Assembly: GCA_027924585.1 (NCBI GenBank)
Contig: BSBM01001383.1
Coordinates: 1,215,001 to 1,279,000 of the forward strand
Source: Larix kaempferi
Taxonomy: Eukaryota > Streptophyta > Pinopsida > Pinales > Pinaceae
Length of the DNA stretch: 64,000 nt
Direction of reading: 5' to 3'
Below are positions 1-10,624 of this stretch, piece after piece. Below the pieces are notes generated by a model. It worked only from the letters and a program-made list of their open reading frames with translations. It was not told the origin of the DNA and made no database searches. A program made the translations under genes and the position numbers. Each line of letters starts with the position of its first letter. Position 1 is the stretch's first letter.

Positions 1-969
1 AATGACTTGAATTGTCTTTTAGAGTTTTTGGAATTTCAATTCAATTTTACAGTAGCATATACATTTCACTTGTGGTTGATAAGCCACACTTTAAGTGTTG
101 TTAAAAAAATATATGTTAATTGTTTTTTATATGTAGTTGTAGTTGTAATCATCTGTTCTACAAATTACCTGTTATCTGGATACATGACCTACTAGTTATC
201 CATGTATTAACTACCGGTTATTTTTTATATATTTTTTAATAATTGTTTATTTTGAATTTGGAACAATGCCCATAAAATCAATTTGGATAGTACACTTGTC
301 TCATCCTCTTGCAATCTAGGAAAAACATACTTGCTAGGGCGTGGGATAAACGCCAACCAAAACGCCCCGTTGTTCCAACGTATTTCTTACTAAATCCGAT
401 CAAAATCTTGATGAAAATTGCAGTTTGTGCAATTATGCAATTTCAATAATCACAAATATCTGTCCTAGACTAAATGACAGGTTTCGAAACTATCCAAATC
501 TTTTGAGAATGGAAATTGCACTTATAGTCATTCTTCCCTTGTTGGATTCCGACAGATATGGGGCGATCTAGTTGTCTCATATACTTCTCCTACTTGGTAG
601 TCCACCCCAAACTCTCAAATATAAACACCTATCCATGTATGTAAAAATACTCAAGTAATTTGATAGAGACATATTATTTTATTATGGAAAAAGTAATAAC
701 TATACATGTCAGGTCATTTTTTTTAATTATTATGGAAAAAGTGATAACTATACATGTCATGTAAGTATAAACTTTCAAATTAATTTACTTATGATTTTAG
801 CATTATAATTATTAACTAGGATTGTGGTGGTTATTTATCATAAATGGCTATTGCATAAAAGTTTGTTCACTTAGGTTATTACTAGCCCTCATTATTTAAT
901 TACTATATTCATTCGGTTATGTGATGTGCTAATTGCTAAATATTGTCTTCCAATTCATGAGATTCACTA
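1..969. other. A/T-rich non-coding DNA
   Basis: I see no supportable gene here. Short open frames lack family motifs. A short phrase reading roughly TTATGGAAAAAGT-ATAACTATACATGTCA occurs twice near 680-765, a minor local duplication. Confidence 0.6.
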
Positions 970-1440
970 TGTCCACTCTACCTCACTATCATTGTCAAAC
1001 TGTTTTCCAAATGGGGGATCAACTTTATGGAGTGTCATCCTACATCCAACGATAGCCACTAGTACATCATTGTATATATCGACTATCTTATGAAGTGGGT
1101 CAAAGCCATGCCAGAATTCCACTGCTCAATTCTCTTGAGAATAATTTGCACCATTAAATTTATTTTCACATGTACTGTCACATTGTTGTATCTATTTCAT
1201 GTGTGCAGGTGTTTTATTCAAGACCAATTTTTCTCTCCATTTCAACCAAGCTCATTATTAACCTCTTCAATTATACTTTTTCAAAATGGCATATAGACAT
1301 CATAACAATTATGTCTATGTTGCATTTATTTGTTTGATCCCCCAAAAATGTGCCTTTACGCTCCCCCCACCTTGAAAAGTAACATCACCCATTCAAGTTG
1401 AATTAATCTCTTTCCTGATAGTAGTACTCCACCTCCATGG
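970..1440. repeat. Dispersed repeat R1, first block
   Basis: This block matches 28414-28900 closely. Shared landmarks are a GGGGATCAACTTTAT phrase, CCAACGATAGCCAC, and AGTAGTACTCCACCTCCAT at the right edge. No protein family is recognisable on either strand. Confidence 0.8.
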
Positions 1441-1466
1441 ATAATTTCTATTTCACTTGAGAATCC

Positions 1467-1721
1467 TTCCCATGCTTGATGGAAATTCATTATTGCATCA
1501 AGGAGTTTCATACACATTGGTGGTTATTATGTCTTAGATAATTTTGAAGACACCCATACAAGCATGTATCTCAGTTTCAAGACCTCAAGTGTTAGTCAAC
1601 CTTCATTTGAATCCCTACATGTTCCAACACCACACCCTTTTGGAGTCCCTTTTGTTGCAGTTCTGTGCTCCCTTAGGTGTTATTGTTGCCCCACAAGATC
1701 ATCAACTAATGACACTCTTTC
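1467..1721. repeat. Dispersed repeat R1, second block
   Basis: This block matches 30027-30282, from CCCATGCTTGATGGAAATTC through GATGACACTCTTTC-like sequence. In the other copy the two blocks are separated by about 1.1 kb (28901-30026) that is missing here, so one copy carries a deletion or the other an insertion. Confidence 0.8.
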
Positions 1722-1789
1722 TAGTCATTGAAGTTATCTTAATCCACGTAGAAAGTGGTGCTCAAATCTAGCCCCAATTGCCAATTTCT

Positions 1790-2036
1790 AGGATTTTCCA
1801 CCACAGTGCCAGTCCTTTTTCATACTGGATGTGACCTAGATCAAATATAGGATTTTCCACCACAGTGCGAGTCCTTTTTCATACTGGATGTGACCTAGAT
1901 CAAATCTAGGATTTTCCACCACAGTGCCAGTCCTTTTTCATACTGGATGTGACCTAGATCAAATCTAGGATTTTCCACCACAGTCCCAGTCCTTTTTCAT
2001 ATTGGATGTGACCTAGACCAAATCTAGGATTTTCCA
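1790..2036. repeat. 59-bp tandem repeat, four units, Copia-A 3-prime region
   Basis: Units beginning AGGATTTTCCA occur at 1790, 1849, 1908, 1967 and (partial) 2026, an exact 59-bp spacing. The same family is present in six units at 22620-22972 in Copia-B, so it belongs to the element's 3-prime untranslated region. Confidence 0.95.
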
Positions 2037-2063
2037 ACACAACATCATCATCATCACATTCTC

Positions 2064-2225
2064 AGAGACAAGAGTCTACGGATCCCTTTAGGCCATGTGT
2101 CCAGGGATGATACAATCCCATTGCAACATCATCATCATCACATTCTTGGAGACAAAATTCTACGGATCCCTTTAGGCCATGTGTCCAGGGATGATACAAT
2201 CCCACTTTAACATTATCATTATTAG
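2064..2225. repeat. 84-bp repeat in Copia-A 3-prime region
   Basis: The phrase GGATCCCTTTAGGCCATGTG recurs at 2080 and 2164, spacing 84 bp. The matching pair in Copia-B is at 23010 and 23094 with the same spacing. The repeat lies just after the polyprotein stop and can be read on the minus strand as a repeated GLYHPWTHGLKGS peptide, probably incidental. Confidence 0.85.
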
Positions 2226-2227
2226 CA

Positions 2228-2946
2228 TCAACCTTGCTCCCCCTTTCGAGGAAGGTCCTTTCGAACCACACCAAGCTTGTCATGGAAGTACTCAAACTTC
2301 ACTCGAGACAGAGGCTTAGTCAACACATCAGCAACTTGCTCATCAGTGCTCACATATTGGAGCTTTATAGCTCCCTTCTGTACCATATCCCGTATGTAAA
2401 AATATTGGATTTCTATGTGATTTGACTTGTCATGGAATGTTGGGTTCTCCATCATCTTTATACAACTCTGGTTGTCACATAGAATCACCGTGGTATCCAA
2501 CTCCAGGTCAAGTAGACCTGACATCAACTTTTGGAGCCATATGACTTCACAACTTAGCAAAACAAGATGCTATATACTCTGTTTCAACTTGTGCCGAGAG
2601 CAACAATGGATTGCTTCTTGCTAAACCATGAGATCATGGTGGATCCCAGACAATAACATCCACCTGAGGTGCTCTTCCTGTCTGAGACACTTCTGACCCA
2701 ATCTACATCTGTATAACCATTAAATCTGTAGTCATGATCTCCAACATAGTATAGACCAAAGTCTATCACACCTTTTAGGTACCTCATCACATGCTTTGCA
2801 GCTTCCAGGTGAACACGTCTAGGCTCAACTAGATACTGACTCAAGATGTTCACAGGAAAGCATATATTTGGCCTGGTATTCATCAAATACATCAACGAAC
2901 CATTCATATGTCTGTAAATTGTAAAAACTGATGTCCAACATCCCAA
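2228..2946 (-). pseudogene. Ty1/copia reverse transcriptase end and RNase H
   Basis: The minus-strand frame 2946-2584 holds the YLMNTRPNICF, LSQYLVEPRRVHLEAAKHV and SDRKSTSGGC blocks that mark the reverse transcriptase/RNase H join of copia polyproteins. The frame 2560-2228 continues with WLQKLMSGL, CDNQSCIKMMENP and the terminal VADVLTKPLSRVKFEYF block. The two parts are in different frames, with at least two frame changes around 2560-2600, so this copy cannot make a polyprotein. RNase H would degrade RNA in the RNA-DNA hybrid during reverse transcription. Upstream coding sequence resumes at 6109, on the other side of E1. Confidence 0.92.
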
Positions 2947-3052
2947 ATCTCTACTTCACATTTTCCTTGGCTAAGGAAAAATTTCATATGATCTCAGCCA
3001 CATATCTAATCACAAGAATCATGCCAAGATTCTTTAACTATGATATCTACTC

Positions 3053-3277
3053 TGTAATATACCTAAAAGTATATTACTAATATTAGACTACTTAATATTT
3101 ATTTCGTTAAGTCATTAATTAGTTAAATTGTATATGACATGTCTCTTACTTAAAAGACATGTCCATTCGTTCTTGGGCATATATATACTAGCCCTTATTA
3201 TTGTATTAATCATCAATTCAATTATAAAAATATATATATTATCTATTAAGATAATCATGTAATCCTGGTAGCTTACA
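3053..3277 (+). repeat. E1 5-prime LTR
   Basis: This 225-bp LTR runs from TGTAATATACC to GGTAGCTTACA. It contains two copies of the palindrome GACATGTC about 20 bp apart, which could pair in the transcript. The matching LTR is at 5884-6108. Confidence 0.95.
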
Positions 3278-3279
3278 AG

Positions 3280-3291
3280 TAGTATCAAAGC
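3280..3291 (+). other. E1 primer-binding site, tRNA-iMet type
   Basis: TAGTATCAAAGC lies two bases after the LTR. It matches the plant initiator-methionine site TGGTATCAGAGC at 10 of 12 positions. Both differences are G to A. Confidence 0.8.
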
Positions 3292-3299
3292 TCTCGGTT

Positions 3300-4960
3300 A
3301 CCTCATTTGGGTCTCATTCTCCATTTTCTTCATTCACTCACCTCTCCTCATTTTTCCTCCCTTCCACCACCCTCCTGTGCCCCATCTCCTTCCATTCCCC
3401 ATACTCCTCCTCCGCGCTCACTCTCCACCATTCTCCACCGCTGCACTTCTCCATCTCTGACCTCGTGCCCTCCCACCTTCTCCATTTCCTCCATTCCACG
3501 CCCTCCCCACACTCCTCCACATGCATTTGGCTCCGCTCCTCCGCTCCTGCCTTCACTACTCCCACTTCTCACCTCCACTCCTCCATAGTCTTTCGCATTC
3601 TTTCACTTGATACTCGCAGTTGCTTACCTTTCCCACTCTCATATTTCTCACCTCCATACATCACTCGCCTCCCTCATCACTCATCTCATCTCATCACCTG
3701 CCTCCCTTCGCCTCAAATTCCATGCTCCTGCACACACCCTACTCCCATCGCTGCTCACCACATCCTCTACCTACCTCACCCCCATACTCCCTGCGACCTG
3801 ATCCATCTCCTGCGCACTCATCCCCCACTCCACACGCACATCCCCCGTGCCCTATCTCCACAATCATCCCTACACTCAACCCTGCATTAAAATCCTGCTG
3901 TGCCCTCCCTTCTCCATTTCCCCTCCACCCCCCACCACTTCTCTACACTGCATCATCCTTCCTCTCATCCCCGCCTGCGCACTCACCCCCCCACCTGCAT
4001 TAAAATCCTCCTTCCCTGCAGCTGCATCCGCCAGCCATCTCTGCGCCTTCTCAATCTTCCACTCCACAAAATTCCCTCACCAATAGCTCTCTCCTCATCA
4101 AGCACCAACCTATACCCTTACTTCACGCCAGCCCTCCCCCACCCCACGCCCCCCCACCCCACGCCCTTCACGAGCTCTCACGCATCCACTTCACGCCACA
4201 CCTAAAACGCCCATGATCCACTGCTATTCACGCTGCTGCACTTACCTCATGATCCATGCGCATCACTCCACCCTGCATACCGTTCTACACACCGACCTCT
4301 CCTTCTAAGCAGATCCACAACCTTACCACGCTCCCTTTCTGCAACGCCACTCTAACACACACTTGTGCTATCCCTATCCCCTCACATCCATGCTAATCAA
4401 TTCAATTATATATATATATATATATTATCTATTAAGATAATCATGTAAGGTGTTACCTTACATTCCGTTGAAAAAGGTGTTACCTTACACCCTCGGTTTT
4501 CTCTCCTCTCATCTTGTCCCTTAGGCTGATTTGCATCCTCCTCATCTCAGCGCTATGCCTCCCTCTTCTCAGCATTGCACCCTCTCTCGAGCTTGGCTTC
4601 CACTTCACCGCCTTTTCTCCACTCCACGCTAATCCATTCCTCTACGCCCTTCTTCCCTGGCTGCCCCATCTCTACACGCTCTCCCTTTTCTCTCTCCACT
4701 ATCATCCCACTCACTGCTTACTCCCCTCTTTCCCTTGCTCTACCATTCTCCTCCACGTTTTCGTCTTCCATATAGTTTTTATACATATAATTTTATTTTA
4801 ATAATAATTTTTTATTAAAAAAAAACTATATATATAAAAATTTATATAGTTTTAGTAATAATTATATAGTTTTAGTAATAATTATTATTATCTTTTATAA
4901 AGGGAAAATAAAAAAAAAAATCAAATTCTTTTTGGAATATTTTTAAAAGTTGGAATCACC
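3300..4960 (+). other. E1 C/T-rich leader followed by an A/T tract
   Basis: About 1.1 kb of almost pure C/T with interspersed A (3300-4392) is followed by a 55-bp piece resembling the LTR end, a second C/T-rich stretch (about 4490-4780) and then an A/T tract (about 4785-4925). Several overlapping frames stay open in the leader, but only because C/T-rich DNA rarely forms stop codons; their translations are low-complexity Pro/Ser/His. I treat the leader as untranslated. E2 has the same order of tracts. Confidence 0.75.
4393..4447 (+). repeat. LTR-end fragment inside the E1 leader
   Basis: TAATCAATTCAATTA, an AT run, then TATCTATTAAGATAATCATG reproduces the last third of the E1 LTR. It stops before the terminal CCTGGTAGCTTACA and is followed by a GGTGTTACCTTACA phrase that is itself repeated. 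A new C/T-rich stretch then begins, as after a true LTR. Confidence 0.8.
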
Positions 4961-5736
4961 ATGTTTCCCTCTTTTAATAAGATCATTATCAGTCCATTCC
5001 ACAAACCTAAAAGATGTGAAAGAATTGAAGCAGAAGATATAAAAAGGATCAAGGCTAAAGAAATAAAAAGAAATCAACATGAAGAGATGAAAAGCGGATA
5101 TGAAGACATTATCAAATTAGTTAAGGAATTAAAGTTGACAATAACACAACGTCAAGAAGAAGCTACAGTGACTTCCGAATTCCTAGGTCAAGAAGAGTTG
5201 GAAATTGCATCTACACCCATTTCAGAAGAAGGGACTCTTATCATAAAGAAACAATCTATGTTGACTTCCGAGTTCTCAATTATAAAGATAATAACAATGT
5301 CGTAGATTGTAATAATAAAGCACAAAACACTGTTAAAAATGAATTCAATGTTAACGACAATTATGAGAGAGATGAACTTGTAGAAGAAGGAAATGATGAA
5401 AATAAAAGTGTCAAAGATGACCTTAATAATGATAATGTAGAAGAACGCAACCCAGAAGATGCTGCGACAAATGAAGAGATGAATATTCTACGAGTAGTCG
5501 CAACTCGAGATATTCTAGAATATCAATATCAAAAGGTTCTCAGGGAACAACTAAATACAAGCTCCCCATACAAGGAAGTAAGTACATTATTAGCAGTTGT
5601 CGCTACAAATAAGAAAACCATATCAAGACATGCAGAAATATCAGAAATCTACATCAAATTAGAAGATCAAAAGAACACCATCAGATTAGAAGCTCAGAAG
5701 AATACTCCAGATAGTTGTTATGCGTTCATCTACTGA
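4961..5736 (+). pseudogene. E1 charged, coiled-coil-like protein frame
   Basis: The frame begins with ATG in a good context (CACCATG) after the A/T tract. Residues 1-105 are Lys/Glu-rich (KRIKAKEIKRNQHEEMK) and continue to 5305. The reading then passes to another frame near 5270-5285 and continues acidic and Asn-rich (ERDELVEEGNDENKS) to a stop at 5736, about 258 codons with one frame change. No zinc knuckle, protease or polymerase motif is present. I do not recognise the family. It could be a highly diverged gag or an element-specific nucleic-acid-binding protein. E2 carries a longer frame of similar character in the same position. Confidence 0.6.
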
Positions 5737-5883
5737 ATCATATGCATGAAAAAATTTGAATGGAAATGCGACCAAATATTTCAAGAACTACTAAACCGTG
5801 GCACCATTATTCGTGGAAGAAATCTAGTTGCAGCATGCTCATAAGAAAGATTTGTGGACGAATCTTTTCAGAGCAAGATGACA

Positions 5884-6108
5884 TGTAATATACCTAAAAG
5901 TATATTACTAATATTAGATTACTTAGTATTTATTTCGTTAAGTCATTAATTAGTTAAATTGTATATGACATGTCTCTTACTTAAAAGACATATCCATTCG
6001 TTCTTGGGCATATATATACTAGACCTTATTATTGTATTAATCATCAATTCAATTATAAATATATATATATTATCTATTAAGATAATCATGTAAGCCTGGT
6101 AGCTTACA
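5884..6108 (+). repeat. E1 3-prime LTR
   Basis: This 225-bp LTR matches 3053-3277 with about six substitutions and no indels. It is followed directly by the TACTC target duplication. Preceding purines (AGAGCAAGATGACA) are a weak polypurine tract. Confidence 0.95.
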
Positions 6109-6710
6109 TACTCCCTTTGAAGTGGAGTTTTCTACATCTGAGTATTGTCCTCCCTTTGTGACTGAACATCATTCACACTCTGTATTGAGTGATCTTCTGC
6201 TTATCTATCCGTGCCATCTCCTGTCAGATGGGTCTACTGATATGAGCCTCAAGATCACTCGAACTCTATGGTAAGTTCCTTCTTGCATCCATCTGAGAGA
6301 AGTATGCCATATGTATATAGAAACCATTTTCAACCTTGTAGAAAAAGTTGAAATCCACATCACCCGTGGTGATCATCAAGATTATCAAATGACTATCGAT
6401 CCTGGGTACCTGTTGAACCCGTACAAAGCCTTCTTCAATCATGTGATTCTCTTTCATATCTTGGGAGTTTGCTTGATATGCACTTCTTCTTCAATTACAC
6501 TATTCAAGAGAATGGTCTTTTCATCCATGGGTGTAATCTATCTCTAGAAGTGTGTCTAGCCACCGGAGCAAACATCTCATCATGATCCTCTCCCTCTTTC
6601 TAAGAGAATCCTCTAGCCACGAGCCTTGCTTTGTACTTCTATAGTATGTTTGATTCGTAAGTCTTCTTGTTGAACAGTCATCACTTGTTCTTCAGAACAA
6701 GTGTTCATCA
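6109..6710 (-). pseudogene. Ty1/copia reverse transcriptase remains (Copia-A)
   Basis: Read on the minus strand from about 6640, the sequence gives KYKARLVARGFS, a stop, KEGED, then EMFAPVARHTS, the conserved entry to the copia reverse transcriptase domain. The stop is TAG at 6600-6602, where related elements have Gln. Further on, an NSVIEEEVHIKQ phrase corresponds to the usual NGxLxEEVYxxQP block. The rest is frame-shifted and the catalytic YVDD region is not readable. E1 separates this from the RNase H part. Confidence 0.8.
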
Positions 6711-8674
6711 TCCTTCTTTTGTAGATCATAGCACACGATCATTCCTACAAATCAAATTCAATTACATGATTAGTAACACTTCATACTTATAAAATCATGT
6801 TGACATTTCAATGATAACCTATTATGCATACTGATATGATTCACATAGTTATGCAACTACCTTGACCAATACTATGCAACTATCTTGACCAATACTTTGG
6901 CACAACACTTTTCCATATCCTGTATGCATACATTGGCTATCTAGATGCCTTCCACTTCTACAAGAACATACTATCAAGAGCATGCACAACTCCCAACATG
7001 TTAGCAAAGAGGCTTCATTCTAGACAAGCAACAATGGAATGTTTGTCCAACTTACCCATCATATGCATATTAGTAGTATATTGTTCAATGCTATATGAAT
7101 GCTTACACTATGCATGATATATTCTAGGAATACAAATATGCATACAACTATTATGAGCAATATCATTAACTATTCAGAGATTCAAGAAGTAATTCAAATA
7201 ACAACTCAAATACTTATCTTTTATGTTTGTGTGGTTACCTCCCTCTTTATCTCTATTTTCCCTTTATCATAGCATCATGATTATATGTCTTTGAACTTCT
7301 ATCCATCCTCGTTAGTAGAGTTTCTATGTGATCAAAGACTATGGATGAGTCTTTGTCTTCATTTCATCATGGTCATATATTCTTGATCTAGAACTTGATT
7401 TTTCTTTCTTGATGTACCTTTCATGTTAGCAAACAACATCATCATCATACAACACCACAAGTGCATTAGTACAATCATAAGTGTCATAACCCTAATTAAT
7501 GAATGTCTTATATCATTCACGTGCATTCATAATTTTACTAAGGTGATCAGATAAGTCTAATATTAATCATGATTGTACTAACCTCAATAATATGAAGACA
7601 AACATATCATGAACTTAATCATCAAATAAATGAAACAGATTTCAAAACATACCTGCATCTCCTCAAGTCATACGTGTCGAGATTGCTTGTAGTCTTCTCT
7701 ATCAGGGTAAAACCCTAATCATCCAAGGTAGATCACTTGTAAAAATATTATATAGGTTCATGGTGCTAGGATGATAGAATATCAGTGCCATTTAAACCTC
7801 CTTGATTGCTTCCCTATGAGTCTCCCAACTTTGCTAGGGTTTCTTCTTACTTGGAAACCCTAATTTTCAATCTCCTTCCTCCCACAACATTTTGATGGAA
7901 GATTAATATCTATGATGAATGGATTCCAAATACATTTTCAAAGTTTCCAATGTTGCATCAGATGTCTCCAACATTGTATCAGGTCATTCCATACCTAAAA
8001 AACTGAAAACCCTAAGTGAGAACTTCTTCCTCCTCTTTTTTGATTTCCTCCGTTGAAACATTTTAGATGTGCAGTATTGTTTCCAGTGTATCTATGAAAT
8101 TTCGGATCCTCAGGGTCTGAAACTTTGGCCTATGGTATCCTGACCTGTCATCTTTCCAAAACCACAATTTTGAGCTTCAGGGAATTCTCCATTAGAGCGA
8201 TATGCTATGTTTCCCAACATGACCTGTTTATGGGATGAAACAACATAGCGAACTTGTACTGCGTTCCACGTGTCACTGTTTCAACTTAGGCCTTTGATAC
8301 TCAGACCTATGAAACTAAGGTTCGCTCCCTAATTGCCATTTTTTATGGAATTCCATTTGGAGCTTCCTAGCCCAAGATATAACCTTTTTTCCCAGGTCAC
8401 CTATTTAGGGATTCATTCTGGAAGAGGCAGAAGCCCTAAATTATACGGATCATATATCACAAAGTACAACGAATCTGAGGCTGAAACTTGGACACAAGGT
8501 ACATGAACATTTCATCTTCGGCCTGTCCAAGTTGCAGATCCTGAAACTTCTCCAAAAGATATTTATAGAGAAAATTCCAATATGACTAGTTTTTGTTATA
8601 CAAAGCCCCGACTTTCATATTGTCGCAAGTGAAACAAGTGTCGTAAATTCCATACATTTCTTTCTTTCAAGCTA
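6711..8674. other. Copia-A interior without recognisable coding
   Basis: Gag, protease and integrase are expected here on the minus strand, yet no copia motif is readable. AAACCCTAAT-like phrases near 7700-7870 and a possible minus-strand donor splice site (ATGCAG then GTATG, near 7650) hint at an untranslated leader or captured host sequence. The evidence is weak. Confidence 0.35.
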
Positions 8675-8686
8675 GCTATGAAACCA
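8675..8686 (-). other. Copia-A primer-binding site, tRNA-iMet type
   Basis: On the minus strand TGGTTTCATAGC directly follows the LTR end CTTAACA. It matches TGGTATCAGAGC at 10 of 12 positions, which fixes the element's strand and identifies the LTR at 8687-9276 as the 5-prime one. Confidence 0.75.
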
Positions 8687-9276
8687 TGTTAAGATTCAAT
8701 ATTCTAATATAGATAACATCAGTGTTCAATTCAATTTCACAACAATAGCATATACAGGATCACTAAAAGAATAACAAGCACAGCATAAACACAAGAGGCA
8801 CAAATATATCCTGGGAAACTCTCTAGGGGAAGAAAACCCAACAAAAAATCCTCAATATAGATTATCAAAAGTACAAAGACAAAACCCCAAACAAGTGCTC
8901 ATTCTCCTTGCAGATATATATATCTCACTCTCTTCATTGTGAATTACACAAGTGAGTGTGTGTGTCCAAATGAGGAACACATCACTCCTATTTATACTTT
9001 ATCTTCCACTTGACTTTTTCCCTAACTAGGTCGGCCCCAACAAATTAAACACTCAACTTAATGTTGACTGGGCCGACTCCTCTAGGGGACTTAAAGACCC
9101 CATTACAATTGACTCAAAGGGGATATATTTCCCTGACTTACAAGGGAGTATTTACCTCAATGAATTTACACAATCAAATACAATAATGACATCCCGATGG
9201 AGGAATAAAACATCTATGAATAAACTACAACAATAAAATACAATAGAATATTCTTCAAAGTTACAATATTTCAACA
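8687..9276 (-). repeat. Copia-A 5-prime LTR
   Basis: In plus orientation the LTR runs from TGTTAAGATTC to ATATTTCAACA. A minus-strand TATAAATA box lies at 8989-8996. Most of it aligns with the Copia-B LTR starting at 21619. The outer edge is followed by CAATT (9277-9281), and the same five bases precede the Copia-B LTR at 21614-21618. Confidence 0.88.
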
Positions 9277-9281
9277 CAATT

Positions 9282-10624
9282 TCCCACCTAGCCCTGCTTC
9301 CACTGAAGAAGTGAATTTTGTTCAATCTGATTCACCTCAAAAATCCGGTGGAAAAAAAAAAGAACAAAGGAAAATCTAAAAAGTCTTATAACCAGAAGGA
9401 GCCAAAAAAAATCCCGAAGACAACAAACAAAAGCGGAAGGTTAAATATCCTTGTTTACTGTGTGGTGATAATCACTTCACTGGGGAATGTCCACACCGGG
9501 AGGAAGTGCAAAATTTTCTCAAGGGAAACCCCACACCCGCATTTTTAACTGATCCCTTCCCCACACAACAACAACAAATGGTTGCACAACAACCAACTCC
9601 TTCTCAAGGAGAACCTTCCACAACCGCTCATGTTCTCATGATGCAGAGTGAAACAGTCAACTTGTCCTCTCGGTCACGTACATTAGACTCTACGTTTGAC
9701 AAGGAATATAATGGAGGTAATACTGAAAAATCCTCTACATCTACATATAACATTCCTTCACCTCAAGGTCCTCTCGTCATAGATAAACCTTTACCGGATT
9801 CAGTATTGCATCCACCCAAGAGCACGATTTGAAAATCCATTTTCAATCCCAATGCTTGGGCTACCCAAAACAACAATATTTTTGAGGATATAGCACAATC
9901 TCCTTGTGCTATGTCGACACTAGAAGTCTTACAAAAATTCCCCAAGCAACGTAAGACCCTGTTATCTGCGATAGAATCCGTATACCCTGATTCCTCTAAC
10001 ACCATCATGTTCAAGTTAGAGTATTTCAAGCCGAGGCTTTCCTGCCAACTTGCATTTCAAATTGTTACCAACGTTTCCGGGAAAAGCATCCATCGTACTG
10101 TCTTAGATGAAGGAGCCTCTACCTCGGTTATGTCGTTATCCTGTTGGCTAGCCATCGGCTCTCCCGAGTTGAACCGTTCCCCCACCACATTGAAAGCATT
10201 TGATGGATGTGGATTTCAACCCCACGGGCTGTTACAATATTTAGATATTGAGTTGGGCGGTAAGACAGTTTCCATTAATGTGGAAGTCGTCACTACCCCA
10301 TTGGATTATAACTTATTACTTGGTCAAAATTGGTTCTATGCCCTGACCGCGGTTGCATCATTTGTCTTCCGCATTGTGCAATTCCCCCACCAAGGGAGAA
10401 TTGTCACTATTGACCAGTTATATTTCTGTACACCTGACACCACTACTCATCCTGCGGACAATGTCCCTCTTTTAGGACACTCTATGCAGGTATATGAGAG
10501 TGTGGGTGTAGGACTCCTTAAAGATTCATCCCTCATGGGAGTCTTTCGAACACCAGATCCCCCTACCCATGTTTCAATGATGAACATGATGTCATCTATG
10601 ATCCCATTATCTTATCACTCGATT
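9282..10624 (+). pseudogene. Ty3-1 gag end and protease
   Basis: This is a Ty3/gypsy gag-pol fragment. A Lys-rich stretch (9350-9430) with two compensating frame changes leads into an intact zinc knuckle, CLLCGDNHFTGEC (9451-9489), which would bind RNA in the particle. The same frame continues to the LTR insertion at 10624 with one stop, TGA at 9830-9832. The aspartic protease begins at VLDEGASTSVMS (about 10100) and includes DYNLLLGQNWFYA, both characteristic of this Ty3 lineage. The left end joins the Copia-A target duplication and the right end is cut by the Copia-C LTR. Reverse transcriptase is absent. The missing gag front is at 19863-21618. Confidence 0.88.

Larger units (their letters stand above)
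3053..6108 (+). mobile_element. E1, complete short-LTR non-autonomous retrotransposon
   Basis: The element is bounded by two 225-bp direct LTRs that begin TG and end CA, with 5-bp target duplications TACTC at 3048-3052 and 6109-6113. It carries a tRNA-iMet-like primer site, a long C/T-rich leader, an A/T tract and one charged reading frame. There is no protease, reverse transcriptase, RNase H or integrase, so it must borrow enzymes from another element. The LTRs differ at about six positions (roughly 97% identity by eye). It is inserted in Copia-A and is therefore younger than it. Its layout mirrors E2. Confidence 0.93.
1790..9276 (-). mobile_element. Copia-A, degraded Ty1/copia retrotransposon
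   Basis: On the minus strand, from right to left, are a 5-prime LTR (8687-9276), a tRNA-iMet-like primer site (8675-8686), a long uninterpreted stretch, reverse transcriptase remains (about 6710-6109), RNase H remains (2946-2228) and a repeat-bearing 3-prime untranslated region ending near 1790. The 3-prime LTR is missing. Short-LTR element E1 is inserted between the reverse transcriptase and RNase H parts. The target duplication CAATT lies at the outer LTR edge (9277-9281), inside a Ty3 gag frame, so this copia had jumped into Ty3-1. Confidence 0.8.

Noticed and set aside
1790-2036. CRISPR-like array
   Set aside because: Units are contiguous 59-bp tandem repeats without unique spacers, in a plant retrotransposon 3-prime region.
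3307-4205. Several overlapping open frames in the E1 leader
   Set aside because: The DNA is nearly pure C/T plus A, so stop codons are rare in all frames. Translations are low-complexity Pro/Ser/His with no conserved motif.
8687-9197. LTR right edge at ...ATGACA (9191) with TCCCG as target site
   Set aside because: Both copia LTRs share ACATCCCGA there, so the LTR continues. Extending to TTTCAACA at 9276 gives a TG...CA end and the CAATT duplication seen at the other copy.
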